64,000 nt of DNA from Xenorhabdus nematophila ATCC 19061 (GCF_000252955.1 NC_014228.1:1254005-1318004); one strand, 5' to 3'; counted from the first letter of the stretch, positions 40,185-50,374 are shown. The notes: a model not told the origin generated them from the letters alone. A program made the numbers and translations.

Positions 40185-41756
40185 ATGTTTGATATTGTCG
40201 AACTGTCACGATTACAGTTTGCCTTAACTGCCATGTACCACTTTCTATTCGTACCATTAACGCTCGGTATGGCGTTTCTGCTTGCGATAATGGAAACGGT
40301 ATATGTTCTTTCTGGCAAACAGATCTACAAAGATATGACAAAATTCTGGGGCAAGTTATTTGGTATTAACTTTGCTTTGGGGGTCGCAACTGGCTTGACC
40401 ATGGAGTTCCAGTTCGGGACTAACTGGTCATATTTCTCACATTATGTTGGTGATATTTTCGGTGCGCCGTTGGCTATCGAAGGTCTGATGGCTTTTTTCC
40501 TTGAATCTACATTCGTTGGTCTGTTTTTCTTCGGATGGGATCGTTTGAGCAAAAAACAACACTTGGCGGTTACCTGGCTGGTTGCATTAGGCTCTAACTT
40601 TTCTGCTTTATGGATATTGGTTGCGAATGGTTGGATGCAAAACCCGATTGCGTCTGATTTCAATTTCGAAACCATGCGAATGGAAATGGTGAGCTTCAGT
40701 GAACTGGTACTTAACCCGGTTGCTCAGGTGAAATTCGTTCATACTGTTGCGGCGGGCTATGTAACAGGTGCCATTTTTGTATTAGGCGTCAGCGCTTACT
40801 ACTTGCTTAAAGGGCGTGATTTTGCGTTTGCCAAACGCTCTTTTGCCATTGCTGCAAGTTTCGGTATGGCTGCAATATTATCTGTTATCGTTCTGGGTGA
40901 TGAATCTGGATATGAAATGGGGGATGTGCAGAAAACCAAGCTGGCCGCGATTGAAGCCGAATGGGAAACCCAGCCGCCTCCGGCCTCATTCACGCTGATT
41001 GGTATTCCTGATCAGGATAAAATGGAAAATAAGTATTCCATCCAAATTCCATACGTTTTGGGTTTGATTGCTACTCGTTCCACAGATACCCCCGTTGTTG
41101 GCCTGCGTGATTTGATGAGCCAACATGAACAACGTATCCGAAACGGTATCAAGGCGTATGAATTACTGGAAGAATTGCGTTCAGGTAATACTGATCCAAG
41201 TGTGCGCAGTGCATTCAACGAAAGCAAAAAAGATCTTGGGTACGGCATGCTCGTGAAACGTTATACCGGGAAGGTAACGGATGCGACAGAAGAACAAATT
41301 CAAGCTGCCGCGAAAGATTCCATTCCGCGTGTAGCTCCGCTTTATTTCGCATTCCGTATCATGGTTGCCGCAGGTTTTATTATGCTGCTGGTGATTGGCC
41401 TGTCATTCGTGAGTGTTATCCGCAATCGTATTGGTCAGCATAAATGGTTGCTGCGTGCTGTACTGTTCAGCATACCGTTACCGTGGATTGCCGTTGAAGC
41501 CGGATGGTTTGTTGCAGAATATGGTCGTCAGCCATGGGCAATTGGTGAAGTGCTCCCAACCGCTGTTGCCACCTCGACACGCAGCGTTGGTGACCTGATT
41601 TTCTCAATGGTACTGATTTGTGGTCTGTATACCTTGTTCTTGATCGCGGAAATGTTCTTGATGTTCAAATTTGCTCGTCTTGGCCCAAGCAGCCTAAAGA
41701 CCGGGCGTTATCATTTTGAACAGAAAACAATTTCTTCAGCGAACAATATTGAGTAA
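40185..41756 (+). CDS. cydA: Cytochrome bd-I ubiquinol oxidase subunit I
   Basis: Quinol oxidase subunit holding haems b558, b595 and d, with high oxygen affinity. 523 residues (E. coli 522). The N-terminal [19 protein letters not shown] holds the haem-ligand His19. The periplasmic Q-loop lies at ~250-380 and the signature [20 protein letters not shown] follows. About nine membrane helices. First gene of cydABX-ybgE. Confidence 0.98.
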   Translation: MFDIVELSRLQFALTAMYHFLFVPLTLGMAFLLAIMETVYVLSGKQIYKDMTKFWGKLFGINFALGVATGLTMEFQFGTNWSYFSHYVGDIFGAPLAIEGLMAFFLESTFVGLFFFGWDRLSKKQHLAVTWLVALGSNFSALWILVANGWMQNPIASDFNFETMRMEMVSFSELVLNPVAQVKFVHTVAAGYVTGAIFVLGVSAYYLLKGRDFAFAKRSFAIAASFGMAAILSVIVLGDESGYEMGDVQKTKLAAIEAEWETQPPPASFTLIGIPDQDKMENKYSIQIPYVLGLIATRSTDTPVVGLRDLMSQHEQRIRNGIKAYELLEELRSGNTDPSVRSAFNESKKDLGYGMLVKRYTGKVTDATEEQIQAAAKDSIPRVAPLYFAFRIMVAAGFIMLLVIGLSFVSVIRNRIGQHKWLLRAVLFSIPLPWIAVEAGWFVAEYGRQPWAIGEVLPTAVATSTRSVGDLIFSMVLICGLYTLFLIAEMFLMFKFARLGPSSLKTGRYHFEQKTISSANNIE

Positions 41757-41770
41757 GCAGGAGTCCACTT

Positions 41771-42910
41771 ATGCTTGATTATGATGTATTACGATTTATT
41801 TGGTGGCTGCTGATTGGTGTGTTGCTGATCGGTTTCACTGTGACTGATGGTTTCGATATGGGAGTCGGTATCCTACTGAAAATCATCGGTAAAAATGATA
41901 CCGAACGGCGCATAATGATTAACTCAGTTGCTCCACACTGGGATGGTAACCAAGTTTGGTTAATCACCGCGGGCGGTGCTCTGTTTGCAGCATGGCCAAT
42001 GGTATATGCAGCCGCTTTCTCTGGCTTCTATGTGGCAATGATTCTGGTATTGGCCGCCCTGTTTTTCCGTCCGGTCGGTTTTGATTACCGTTCAAAACTG
42101 GAAAGCAGCAAATGGCGTAATATGTGGGATTGGGGGCTGGTTATCGGTAGCTTCGTACCTGCACTGGTTATCGGTGTTGCATTTGGTAACTTATTGCAAG
42201 GTGTACCGCTAACAGTAGATTTCTACCTGCGTGTTTCCTATGAAGGTTCATTCTTTGGTTTATTGAACCCTTATGGGTTGTTGGCTGGTGTGATCAGTCT
42301 GATGATGATCGTGACACAAGGCGCTACTTATTTGCAAATGCGTACAACAGGCGAATTGCATCTGCGCTCTCGTACTGCGACACATATTTGTGCAGCGATA
42401 ACAGCAGTTGCATTCCTATTGGCTGGAATATGGCTGATTTATGGCATTGATGGTTATGCTGTAACAGGAGGTTTGGATATTAATGGTGCATCTAACCCAC
42501 TGCATAAAGAAGTTGTTCAGCAGGCAGGTGCATGGCTGACTAACTTCAATAACTATCCGATCTTATGGGCAATACCTGCTTCAGGCGTATGTCTCCCTCT
42601 GTTGACTATGCTGGCAACACGTTTGGATAAGGGAGCTTGGGCTTTCCTTTTCTCATCACTGACGGTAGCTTGCATTATTCTGACTTCAGGTATCGCTATG
42701 TTCCCATTTGTGATGCCATCAAGTATTGATCCTAATGTAAGTTTGACTATATGGGATGCGACTTCTAGTCAGTGGACGTTGCAAGTCATGTTCATTGTTG
42801 CTCTTATCTTCGTTCCTATTATTCTGTCTTACACCATCTGGTGTTATTACAAGACATTTGGGCGTTTGGATAAAAGTTACATTGAAAACAACAAACACTC
42901 ACTGTACTAA
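41771..42910 (+). CDS. cydB: Cytochrome bd-I ubiquinol oxidase subunit II
   Basis: Structural partner of CydA. 379 residues, as in E. coli, about eight membrane helices. The N-terminus LRFIWWLLIGVLLIGFTVTDGFDMGVG and the HWDGNQVWLI motif are characteristic. 14 bases after cydA. Confidence 0.98.
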   Translation: MLDYDVLRFIWWLLIGVLLIGFTVTDGFDMGVGILLKIIGKNDTERRIMINSVAPHWDGNQVWLITAGGALFAAWPMVYAAAFSGFYVAMILVLAALFFRPVGFDYRSKLESSKWRNMWDWGLVIGSFVPALVIGVAFGNLLQGVPLTVDFYLRVSYEGSFFGLLNPYGLLAGVISLMMIVTQGATYLQMRTTGELHLRSRTATHICAAITAVAFLLAGIWLIYGIDGYAVTGGLDINGASNPLHKEVVQQAGAWLTNFNNYPILWAIPASGVCLPLLTMLATRLDKGAWAFLFSSLTVACIILTSGIAMFPFVMPSSIDPNVSLTIWDATSSQWTLQVMFIVALIFVPIILSYTIWCYYKTFGRLDKSYIENNKHSLY

Positions 42911-42921
42911 GGAGCATAGGC

Positions 42922-43038
42922 ATGTGGTATTTTGCTTGGATTCTCGGAACGCTCTTGGCTTGTAGTTTTGCTATTATTGCCGCATTGGCACTTGAGCATA
43001 GCGAATCAAAAAAAGCGACTGAGAGTGACGAAAAATAA
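42922..43038 (+). CDS. cydX: Cytochrome bd oxidase small subunit CydX
   Basis: A 38-residue single-helix membrane protein starting MWYFAWILGTLLACSFAI, with the conserved Glu in ALEHSE. CydX stabilises haems in cytochrome bd. It begins 11 bases after cydB, preceded by AAGGAG, and its stop overlaps the ybgE start. Confidence 0.95.
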   Translation: MWYFAWILGTLLACSFAIIAALALEHSESKKATESDEK

Positions 43039-43325
43039 TGTTGGCTGATAAATGCTACCAACTTATGGATAAGGGCCTGTTGAGGGCTCTTATCCTCATT
43101 GCAGCTTTGGCACTTGCTTCATGTGTGTTCTGGGATCCCACACGCTTTGCAGCTAACACGAGTTCATTGCAGCTTTGGCAAGGGGTTTTACTGATCTGGT
43201 CGGTTTGCGCTGGTGTTACTTTTGGTGTTGGATTTCATTCTCAACGTATTATCTGGCGCCTGTTTTTTCATCCAATACCTGCATTTTTTATTCTTCTTTT
43301 TGGCTTATACCATTTCTTTAAGTAA
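43038..43325 (+). CDS. ybgE: Cyd operon membrane protein YbgE
   Basis: A 95-residue protein with three hydrophobic segments, conserved last gene of the cyd operon in Enterobacterales (E. coli 97). Start overlaps the cydX stop by one base. The function is not established; it is dispensable for oxidase activity in E. coli. Confidence 0.92.
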   Translation: MLADKCYQLMDKGLLRALILIAALALASCVFWDPTRFAANTSSLQLWQGVLLIWSVCAGVTFGVGFHSQRIIWRLFFHPIPAFFILLFGLYHFFK

Positions 43326-43334
43326 ACTAATTAT

Positions 43335-43369
43335 AATTTTATAGGTTGTTGGCCTATAAAATTTTTTTA
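43335..43369 (+). terminator. cyd operon terminator
   Basis: AATTTTATAGG and CCTATAAAATT form an 11-bp stem with a 7-base loop, followed by a T-run, 10 bases after ybgE. It separates cyd from ybgC-tol. Confidence 0.85.
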
Positions 43370-43439
43370 CTGGCAAGTCATTCCAAAGCGCCATTGTCTT
43401 AAGTATAGTGACAACGTCAATTCGCCGAATTAGGATTAT

Positions 43440-43841
43440 ATGAGTAATATGTTGTTCCGTTGGCCTATCCGTGTTTACTACGAAGACACAGATGCTAGTG
43501 GTGTGGTCTATCATGCACGTTATGTGGTCTTTTACGACAGAGGCCGTACAGAAATGCTGCGTGATAAAGGTTTTCACCAACAGTATATGCTAAATGAGCA
43601 AGTTGGTTTTGTTGTTAGCCGCATGACTATTGACTACCGGAAACCAGCAAAACTGGATGATCAGCTGGTTGTTGAAAGCGAGATTACGAATATCCGTGGC
43701 GCTTCTCTGACATTTATTCAACGAATTGTTGATTGCAATGGCGTAGTTGTCAGCAACGCAGAATGTCTGATTGTCTGCGTGAATTCATCTCAAATGAAGC
43801 CTATTGCGCTTCCAAAGTCTATTGTCGCGGAGTTTAAGTAG
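43440..43841 (+). CDS. ybgC: Acyl-CoA thioesterase YbgC
   Basis: Hot-dog-fold thioesterase, 133 residues. The active-site motif [24 protein letters not shown] has its catalytic Asp in EDTDASG. In E. coli it hydrolyses acyl-CoAs and interacts with ACP and phospholipid enzymes. First gene of the tol-pal cluster; its stop overlaps the tolQ GTG. Confidence 0.96.
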   Translation: MSNMLFRWPIRVYYEDTDASGVVYHARYVVFYDRGRTEMLRDKGFHQQYMLNEQVGFVVSRMTIDYRKPAKLDDQLVVESEITNIRGASLTFIQRIVDCNGVVVSNAECLIVCVNSSQMKPIALPKSIVAEFK

Positions 43842-44530
43842 TGACTGACATGAACATCCTTGATTTATTTCTTAAGGCGGGGTTTTTAGTTCAACTGATC
43901 ATGTTGATTTTGATCGGTTTTTCTATCGTCTCTTGGGCTATCATTATTCAAAGAACAAAAATTCTTAATGCTGCAAGTCGTGAGGCAGAAGCATTTGAAG
44001 ATAAATTTTGGTCGGGTATTGAGTTATCCCGTCTTTATAAAGAGAGTCAGTCTCGTCGTGATTCGTTAAGTGGCGCTGAACAAATTTTCCATTCTGGTTT
44101 TAAAGAATTTGCACGTTTGCATCAAGCAAATAGCCATGCTCCGGAGGCAGTTATTACAGGGGCTTCCCGTGCTATGCGCATCTCACTGAATCGTGAATTG
44201 GAAACATTGGAAAACCACATTCCGTTTTTAGGAACTGTTGGCTCCATTAGTCCTTATATTGGCCTGTTTGGTACAGTTTGGGGGATCATGCATGCCTTTA
44301 TCGCTTTGGGAGCGGTTAAACAAGCAACTTTGCAAATGGTTGCGCCTGGTATTGCAGAAGCTCTGATTGCGACTGCCATCGGTCTATTTGCTGCGATACC
44401 GGCAGTGATGGCTTATAACCGCTTGAATCAACGTGTCAACAAATTGGAACAGACTTACGATAACTTTATGGAAGAGTTCTTGGCCATTCTGCATCGTCAG
44501 GCTTTTGCTTCCAATACTAATAAGTCGTAA
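43841..44530 (+). CDS. tolQ: Tol-Pal system inner-membrane channel subunit TolQ
   Basis: ExbB/MotA-family subunit that with TolR uses the proton gradient to energise TolA during outer-membrane constriction. 229 residues, three membrane helices (~17-37, ~135-155, ~170-195). [14 protein letters not shown] and [20 protein letters not shown] are the conserved channel helices. GTG start overlaps ybgC. Confidence 0.97.
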   Translation: MTDMNILDLFLKAGFLVQLIMLILIGFSIVSWAIIIQRTKILNAASREAEAFEDKFWSGIELSRLYKESQSRRDSLSGAEQIFHSGFKEFARLHQANSHAPEAVITGASRAMRISLNRELETLENHIPFLGTVGSISPYIGLFGTVWGIMHAFIALGAVKQATLQMVAPGIAEALIATAIGLFAAIPAVMAYNRLNQRVNKLEQTYDNFMEEFLAILHRQAFASNTNKS

Positions 44531-44554
44531 TCAATCGTAAGGGGAAATCAGCGA

Positions 44555-44986
44555 ATGGCGCGCACTCGTAGTCGCAGACGTGAGCTAAAATCTGAGATCA
44601 ATATCGTCCCCTTGCTGGACGTGTTGCTGGTGTTGCTGCTGATATTTATGGCGACAGCACCGATTATCACGCAAAGCGTAGAAGTCGATTTACCTGACTC
44701 GGTGGATTCAAAAACAGTTTCCACCACGGATAATCCACCGGTTATTGTCGAGGTTGCTGGAGTAGGGCAGTACAATATGGTTGTTAATCAGGAGCGTCTG
44801 GAACTATTGCCTGAACAGCAAATTGTTTCTGAAGCTCAGACCTTAATGAAAGCTAATCCTAAGACGGTTTTCCTCATTGGCGGTTCTAAGGAAGTTCCTT
44901 ATGATGAAATTATTAAGGCACTGAATATGCTTCGTCAGGCGGGTGTAAAATCGGTGGGGTTAATGACTCAACCTATCGGGGCCTGA
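44555..44986 (+). CDS. tolR: Tol-Pal system protein TolR
   Basis: ExbD-family subunit, 143 residues, one N-terminal membrane helix. The proton-carrying Asp is in SEINIVPLLDVLLVLLLIF (second Asp of the LLDVLL run). The periplasmic domain ends VGLMTQPIG. Confidence 0.97.
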   Translation: MARTRSRRRELKSEINIVPLLDVLLVLLLIFMATAPIITQSVEVDLPDSVDSKTVSTTDNPPVIVEVAGVGQYNMVVNQERLELLPEQQIVSEAQTLMKANPKTVFLIGGSKEVPYDEIIKALNMLRQAGVKSVGLMTQPIGA

Positions 44987-45012
44987 CAGCGGCTGTCACT
45001 TAAAGTTTCTGG

Positions 45013-46083
45013 ATGTCAAGCGTGGGAAAGACAAACGAGCAACACAATAGGCTGAACCGCCCCATTAGCATTTCAGTAATATTGCACATTATCCTGATCG
45101 GTTTTCTGATTTGGGGTTCTCTGGAGCAAAAAACAGAAATGGGGGGAGGTGGTGAAGGTGGCACTGTCATTGATGCGGTGATGGTCGATCCAAATGCTGT
45201 AGTTCAGCAATATAACCAGCAACAGCAACAACAGGCTAATGCGAAATTAGCTGAGCAACAGCGAAAGAAAAAAGCAGAACAGCAAGCCGCTGAATTGAGG
45301 GCAAAGCAGGCGGAAGAGCAGGAACGCTTGAAAGCAGCTGAGGAAGAACGCATTAAAGCTCAGCAAGCGGCTGAGGCTCAGAAAAAGCAATCTGAGGCGG
45401 CTGCCGCTAAGGCCCGTGAAGAACAGAAGCAGGCTGAAGAAGCAGCTGCAAAAGCGCTGGCAGAAAAAGAAAGAATTTTGCAAGAGCAGGCAGAAGCGCG
45501 TCAGAAAGCGGAAGCTCAAGCGAAAAAAGAAGCTGAAGAAGCGGTAAAACGTAAAGCAGCGGATGAAGCTAAAGCAGAAGCAGAGGCCAAAGCTAAGGCA
45601 GTCGCGGAAGCCAAAGTAAAAGCCGAAACGGAAGCTAAGGAAAAGGCAGAAGTAGAGGCTAAAGCGAAAACAGAAGCGAAGGCAAAAGCGAAAGCAGCGA
45701 AACAAGCTCAAGACGTCAATGACCTGTTAGGTGGGTTGACATCCAATGCGCCTAAGCAAGGGGGAGCAACTGCGGCTGGTAAGGGTGGTGGTAAGAAAAG
45801 CGGCGTTTCTGAATCAGATATTAATAATTACAAAGGGCAAATTCAGGCTGCAATCCAAAAGAATTTTCGTGATCCAAGCTTATACATCGGTCGTACTTGT
45901 GACTTAAAGATAAAGCTGGCATCAGATGGGTTGCTGATTGATATCAAAGCAGGAGCAGGTGATCCAGCATTATGCCGGGCCGCACTTACAGCAGCTAATT
46001 TAACGAAGAAAATGCCCCGTCCACCAAGCAAAGAGATTTATGAGCATTTTAAGGATTTCACACTAGACTTTAAGCCTCAGTAA
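45013..46083 (+). CDS. tolA: Tol-Pal system protein TolA
   Basis: Inner-membrane anchored linker spanning the periplasm to reach Pal and TolB. 356 residues, shorter than E. coli (421). One membrane helix (~18-38), then a long Ala/Lys/Glu/Gln-rich helical domain II (~75-240) with short AEAKAKA-type repeats. The C-terminal globular domain III (~265-356) has the conserved Cys pair (RTCDLKI ... ALCRAAL). The length gap lies in the repeat-rich helix. Also a usual port for colicins and phages. Confidence 0.96.
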   Translation: MSSVGKTNEQHNRLNRPISISVILHIILIGFLIWGSLEQKTEMGGGGEGGTVIDAVMVDPNAVVQQYNQQQQQQANAKLAEQQRKKKAEQQAAELRAKQAEEQERLKAAEEERIKAQQAAEAQKKQSEAAAAKAREEQKQAEEAAAKALAEKERILQEQAEARQKAEAQAKKEAEEAVKRKAADEAKAEAEAKAKAVAEAKVKAETEAKEKAEVEAKAKTEAKAKAKAAKQAQDVNDLLGGLTSNAPKQGGATAAGKGGGKKSGVSESDINNYKGQIQAAIQKNFRDPSLYIGRTCDLKIKLASDGLLIDIKAGAGDPALCRAALTAANLTKKMPRPPSKEIYEHFKDFTLDFKPQ

Positions 46084-46251
46084 AGCAAATATTTGGTGTA
46101 AAAGCCTTATTCTCTGGGTGAATCTTCGAATAATTTATGTGAACAAACAAAATTATCAGATTTTATTTAGGTATCTAGTTTTGTTTGTTAGCGTTTGTTA
46201 GAATCCGCGGATTATTGCGAGCATATAATCGATCGCGATAAGGGAGAGATG

Positions 46252-47571
46252 ATGAAGCAAACTTTTAATCAGATGTTTAAACAGAAGTTTAAAATTGTAC
46301 TGGGCTTTTTGATGATGTGGGCAGCCCTTGCTCATGCTGAAGTCCGTATTGAAATTACACAGGGTGTTGATTCTGCTCGTCCTATTGGGGTTGTCCCATT
46401 TAAATGGACTGGAGTGGGCGAGGTTCCTGAAAATATTGGTTCGATTATTGCCGCGGATTTAAGAAACAGTGGGAAATTCAATCCTATTGATCCAACCCGT
46501 ATGCCACAACAGCCGACTACTGCATCAGAAGTGACACCTGCTGCATGGTCTGCGCTCGGAATCGACTCCGTTGTTGTTGGTCACATTCAACCGAGTGCGG
46601 ATGGGAAATTTCTTGTTTCTTATCAGCTGGTTGATACTGCCGGCGCACCAGGAACGGTGTTAGCGCAGGATCAATTCTCAATTGAGCGAAAATGGCTACG
46701 TTTGTCAGCGCATACAGTCAGTGATCAGGTTTTTGAGAAATTGACCGGCATTAAAGGGGCATTTCGTACCCGTATAGCTTATATCGTCAAAAATACTAAT
46801 GGGGCGAAATTCCCATATGAACTCCGTGTATCTGACTATGATGGTTATAACCAATCGATGGTTCACCGTTCACCTGAACCGTTGATGTCACCCGCATGGT
46901 CACCAGATGCTTCAAAACTGGCCTATGTGACATTTGAAGGGGGTAGCTCCTCTTTGGTTATCCAAACGTTGGCTACGGGAACAAAACGTGAAGTAGCTTC
47001 GTTCCCTCGTCATAACGGAGCACCTGCATTTTCTCCGGATGGGACTAAACTCGCCTTTGCTTTATCTAAAACAGGCAGTTTGAATCTTTATGTGATGGAT
47101 TTAGCTTCTAATCAAATCCGTCAAGTAACTGACGGCCGCAGTAATAATACTGAGCCAAGCTGGATGCCAGATAACCAAACACTGGTCTATACCTCAGATC
47201 AGGGTGGCCGTCCCCAGCTGTACAAAATCGATATTAATGGCGGTGCTCCAGAACGCCTAACTTGGGAAGGATCACAGAACCAAGATGCAGATGTTAGCCC
47301 TGACGGCAGTTTTGTCGTGATGGTTAGCTCGGCAAGTGGCAGTCAGCACATCGCTAAACAGGATCTGGCAACGGGATCTGTCCAAATTTTGACAGATACG
47401 TTTCTGGATGAAACGCCGAGTATCGCACCTAATGGCACTATGGTGATTTATAGCTCCACTCAAGGGTGGGGAACTATATTGCAGCTAGTTTCGACTGATG
47501 GGCGTTTCAAAGCGCGTCTTCCGGCTACTGATGGACAGGTAAAATCTCCTGCCTGGTCGCCGTATCTGTGA
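46252..47571 (+). CDS. tolB: Tol-Pal system translocation protein TolB
   Basis: Periplasmic protein with an N-terminal TolB domain and a C-terminal six-bladed beta-propeller; shuttles between TolA and Pal. 439 residues. The signal peptide is MKQTFNQ... with cleavage near LAHA-EVRI. Propeller blades carry repeated [13 protein letters not shown] motifs. The start is placed after AGGGAGA; an upstream extension in the frame is not supported. Confidence 0.96.
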   Translation: MKQTFNQMFKQKFKIVLGFLMMWAALAHAEVRIEITQGVDSARPIGVVPFKWTGVGEVPENIGSIIAADLRNSGKFNPIDPTRMPQQPTTASEVTPAAWSALGIDSVVVGHIQPSADGKFLVSYQLVDTAGAPGTVLAQDQFSIERKWLRLSAHTVSDQVFEKLTGIKGAFRTRIAYIVKNTNGAKFPYELRVSDYDGYNQSMVHRSPEPLMSPAWSPDASKLAYVTFEGGSSSLVIQTLATGTKREVASFPRHNGAPAFSPDGTKLAFALSKTGSLNLYVMDLASNQIRQVTDGRSNNTEPSWMPDNQTLVYTSDQGGRPQLYKIDINGGAPERLTWEGSQNQDADVSPDGSFVVMVSSASGSQHIAKQDLATGSVQILTDTFLDETPSIAPNGTMVIYSSTQGWGTILQLVSTDGRFKARLPATDGQVKSPAWSPYL

Positions 47572-47618
47572 TGCATAATAAAATAATATGTATGGCAAAC
47601 TATAAAAGGATCAAAGAG

Positions 47619-48122
47619 ATGCAATTGAACAAAGTGCTAAAAGGGCTAATGTTAGCTTTACCAATCATGGCCTTAGCAGCGTGTAGCGCTAACAAAGCTG
47701 GCAACAGTGATCAGTCTAATGTAGGCACTGTTGATAATTCTGCTAAAGCAAGTTTGTCTGCTGAAGAGTTAGCACGTCAGCAGATGCAAGAGCTGCAAAA
47801 CAACAATATTGTATACTTCGGTTTCGATAAATATGATATCAACAGTGAATTTGCTCAGATGCTGGATAAACACGCTGCATTCCTGCGTACTAACCCATCT
47901 GTTAAAGTAACTATTGAAGGCCATGCTGACGAACGTGGTACTCCAGAGTACAACATTGCTCTGGGTGAGCGTCGTGCAAATGCAGTGAAAATGTATCTGC
48001 AAGGCAAAGGCGTTTCTGCTGATCAGCTCGCTATCGTTTCTTATGGTAAAGAAAAACCAGCTGTACTCGGCCATGACGAAGCAGCATACGCGAAAAACCG
48101 TCGCGCTGTAATCGTATACTAA
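47619..48122 (+). CDS. pal: Peptidoglycan-associated lipoprotein Pal
   Basis: Outer-membrane lipoprotein binding peptidoglycan, TolA and TolB. 167 residues. Lipobox LAAC (Cys ~22). The OmpA-like domain has YFGFDKYDI and the peptidoglycan-binding pattern [21 protein letters not shown]. The start follows AAAGAG; the longer in-frame version overlapping tolB is unlikely. Confidence 0.97.
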   Translation: MQLNKVLKGLMLALPIMALAACSANKAGNSDQSNVGTVDNSAKASLSAEELARQQMQELQNNNIVYFGFDKYDINSEFAQMLDKHAAFLRTNPSVKVTIEGHADERGTPEYNIALGERRANAVKMYLQGKGVSADQLAIVSYGKEKPAVLGHDEAAYAKNRRAVIVY

Positions 48123-48131
48123 GAGTAATGC

Positions 48132-48902
48132 ATGAACAGTAACTTCAGACGTTATGTGTTGGGTCTGTCGTTATTGGTTGGCGTAGCGGCTCCTTGGGCC
48201 GCTACCGCCCGAGCGCCAATCAGTAATGTCGGCTCAGGCTCCACCGATGAGCGCCTTTCCCAGTTAGAGCGTATTTCTGACGCTCACAGTCAATTATTAA
48301 CCCAGCTTCAGCAACAACTTTCTGACTCTCAACGTGATATCGATACACTCCGTGGCCAAATTCAGGAAAATCAATATCAACTAAATCAGATCGTTGAACG
48401 TCAGAAAGATCTTTATTTGCAATTGGATAAAATTACGAATCCATCAGGGGCGGAAAGTTCAGAAAGTAATGATGCGACGCCTTCGGCACAAACCGGGAAT
48501 AAACAGCCCGCTGCCTCGGCGAGTACGGGAAGTGAAAAAGGTGATTACGATGCTGCTGTTTCTTTGGCGCTCAATACCAAAGAGTATGATAAAGCGATCG
48601 CATCATTTCAAGGTTTCGTCAAAACCTATCCTAAGTCCAAATATTTATCGAATGCCAATTATTGGTTAGGGCAGTTGAATTACAACAAAGGTAAGAAAGA
48701 CGATGCCGCTTATTACTTTGCAACTGTTGTGAAAAACTATCCTAAGTCACAAAAAAGCGGTGACTCCCTGTATAAAGTGGGTTTGATTATGCAGGAGAAA
48801 GGGCAAAAGGATAAAGCGAAAGCAGTTTATCAGCAAGTCGTTAAGCAATATCCTGGCTCTAATGCAGCAAAAATGGCTGAAAAAAAGATTTCTGGGATGT
48901 AA
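48132..48902 (+). CDS. cpoB: Cell division coordinator CpoB
   Basis: Periplasmic TPR protein (formerly YbgF) that couples Tol-Pal to PBP1B during division. 256 residues. Signal peptide to ~Ala26 (ATARA), N-terminal trimerising coiled coil (~35-100), low-complexity linker, then TPR repeats (~135-256) such as YDKAIASFQGFVKTYP and AAYYFATVVKNYP. Confidence 0.95.
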   Translation: MNSNFRRYVLGLSLLVGVAAPWAATARAPISNVGSGSTDERLSQLERISDAHSQLLTQLQQQLSDSQRDIDTLRGQIQENQYQLNQIVERQKDLYLQLDKITNPSGAESSESNDATPSAQTGNKQPAASASTGSEKGDYDAAVSLALNTKEYDKAIASFQGFVKTYPKSKYLSNANYWLGQLNYNKGKKDDAAYYFATVVKNYPKSQKSGDSLYKVGLIMQEKGQKDKAKAVYQQVVKQYPGSNAAKMAEKKISGM

Positions 48903-48903
48903 T

Positions 48904-48947
48904 AATTATCCCCGAAAGGTTACATATCGGTCTTTTCGGGGATAATT
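48904..48947 (+). terminator. Strong hairpin after cpoB
   Basis: AATTATCCCCGAAA and TTTCGGGGATAATT make a perfect 14-bp stem with a 16-base loop, 2 bases after the cpoB stop. There is no T-run on the + strand, so it may protect the 3' end or terminate with help. Confidence 0.6.
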
Positions 48948-48989
48948 GGGCGATTAATAAGCGTTTAAACTCCTTTTATAAAATAAAAG

Positions 48990-49017
48990 TTGCACTGTAC
49001 CGAGAAATCAGTAATAT
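48990..49017 (+). promoter_or_regulatory. Putative sigma-70 promoter for tRNA-Lys genes
   Basis: TTGCAC (-35, 48990-48995), a 16-base spacer, then TAATAT (-10, 49012-49017), followed by the GC-rich AAGCCGCC discriminator typical of stable-RNA promoters. About 40 bases before the first tRNA. Confidence 0.5.
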
Positions 49018-49058
49018 AAGCCGCCGTTGGCAGGGATAACTGCCAAACAGATTTAAAT

Positions 49059-49134
49059 GGGTCGTTAGCTCAGTCGGTAGAGCAGTTGACTTTTAATCAA
49101 TTGGTCGCAGGTTCGAATCCTGCACGACCCACCA
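49059..49134 (+). tRNA. tRNA-Lys (UUU), copy 1
   Basis: 76 bases with a complete cloverleaf: acceptor GGGTCGT/ACGACCC, D-loop AGCTCAGTCGGTAGAGC, anticodon TTT at 49092-49094 in CTTTTAA, T-loop GGTTCGAATCC and an encoded CCA end. Confidence 0.98.
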
Positions 49135-49165
49135 TTTAAATCCTCACTTTAAGCATATCTTAGAT

Positions 49166-49241
49166 GGGTCGTTAGCTCAGTCGGTAGAGCAGTTGACTTT
49201 TAATCAATTGGTCGCAGGTTCGAATCCTGCACGACCCACCA
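49166..49241 (+). tRNA. tRNA-Lys (UUU), copy 2
   Basis: Identical to copy 1, 31 bases downstream. The spacers after copies 1 and 2 share CACTTTAAGCATATCTT, showing tandem duplication of a gene-plus-spacer unit. Confidence 0.98.
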
Positions 49242-49272
49242 TCTAAAACTTCACTTTAAGCATATCTTCTGA

Positions 49273-49347
49273 TTATCATTAGCTTTCTTGATAAAGAAGC
49301 TGGTTTTTAATCAATGGTTACTCTCTAATCTAATCCTGCTAATAGTT
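49273..49347 (+). pseudogene. Decayed third tRNA-Lys copy
   Basis: Starts right after the second spacer repeat. It keeps blocks of the tRNA in order and near-correct spacing: TTAGCT, TTTTTAATCAA, TGGT and AATCCTGC. The acceptor stem, D-loop and T-loop no longer pair. This looks like a third tandem copy that has degenerated. Confidence 0.7.
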
Positions 49348-49503
49348 TCTGTTTTAATAGATTGTTCATCCTTTTTTTATTCATAAAGTTCGACTTCTAT
49401 TATCCTATCAGATGATATTTTACGTAATGCCACCCATATATAGAAAGTGCAAAGTGTTTCGGCGAATACGGGTTATTGAATTTTACTAATAAATCCGCTA
49501 TCT

Positions 49504-49521
49504 TGTTTAGTATACAAAACA
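49504..49521. promoter_or_regulatory. NadR-type operator upstream of pnuC
   Basis: TGTTTAGTATACAAAACA matches the enterobacterial NadR palindrome TGTTTA-N6-TAAACA with one mismatch. It lies 88 bases before the pnuC ATG, implying NAD-dependent repression of nicotinamide riboside uptake. Confidence 0.65.
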
Positions 49522-49608
49522 AAAAATGTTAAATTACTGATTTATATGGTAATTTAACTTTTATTGTTTGTTTGTATTAAACTCTACTTTTGGTAAGGAT
49601 AAGAAAAT

Positions 49609-50334
49609 ATGGATTTTTTCAGCATTAGAAATATATTAATACATATTCCGTTAGGAACAGGCGGTTATGATCTTTCATATATTGAAGCAATTGGCACGAT
49701 AGCGGGATTATTATGCATCTGGCTCGCTAGCCAGGAAAAAATTATTAATTATCTATTTGGGTTAATTAATGTCACATTATTTGCCGTAATCTTCTTTCAA
49801 ATCCAACTTTACGCCAGCCTTATCTTACAAATCTTTTTCTTTGCCGCTAATGTTTATGGCTGGTATGCCTGGAGCCGAGTGGACGATCAAAAACAAACTG
49901 AGCTTAAAATTCGTTGGCTTAACCCTAAACAGATGACCATAATTGCTGCGATTTCCATATTTGCCATATTGGTTATGACATTTAATATCGATCGAATCTT
50001 TGGCTATATGGCAAAAATTGGCGTTCTTGCCTTACAGGGGATAGGTTTTAATGTCACTATGACAGAATTGCAACCAGATGCCTTCCCATTCTGGGATTCT
50101 GTGATGACAGTTTTATCGATAGTGGCAATGATATTGATGACCCGCAAGCATGTGGAAAATTGGCTGATATGGATCATTATCAATGTTATCAGTATCGTAA
50201 TTTACTATCAGCAAGGCGTTTTGGCGATGTCATTGCAGTATATTATTCTGATGGGTATTGCCCTGAACGGTGCCCACTTATGGATTAAAGCGGCTAAACA
50301 TGATGAAGAACCGCTGAAAGAAAATATGAATTAA
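49609..50334 (+). CDS. pnuC: Nicotinamide riboside transporter PnuC
   Basis: Facilitated transporter of nicotinamide riboside for NAD salvage. 241 residues (E. coli 239), about seven membrane helices. Family motifs seen: EAIGTIAGLLCIWLAS, FFAANVYGWYAWSR, and the substrate-site region PFWDSVMTVLSIVAMILMTRK. AAGGATAAG precedes the ATG. Confidence 0.95.
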   Translation: MDFFSIRNILIHIPLGTGGYDLSYIEAIGTIAGLLCIWLASQEKIINYLFGLINVTLFAVIFFQIQLYASLILQIFFFAANVYGWYAWSRVDDQKQTELKIRWLNPKQMTIIAAISIFAILVMTFNIDRIFGYMAKIGVLALQGIGFNVTMTELQPDAFPFWDSVMTVLSIVAMILMTRKHVENWLIWIIINVISIVIYYQQGVLAMSLQYIILMGIALNGAHLWIKAAKHDEEPLKENMN

Positions 50335-50345
50335 AACTCATGATG

Positions 50346-50374
50346 GGCCATAGGCAATACATTTACCTATGGCC
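50346..50374 (+). terminator. Hairpin after pnuC
   Basis: GGCCATAGG and CCTATGGCC form a perfect 9-bp stem with an 11-base loop, 11 bases past the pnuC stop. Only a weak T-rich tail follows. Confidence 0.5.

Noticed and set aside
45247..45711. Phe/Cys/Arg-rich - strand ORF opposite tolA
   Set aside because: An artefact of the AAA/GCA/GAA-rich repeat codons read in reverse.
49273..49347. A third functional tRNA-Lys gene
   Set aside because: Acceptor, D and T stems do not pair; only scattered blocks remain, so it is listed as a pseudogene.
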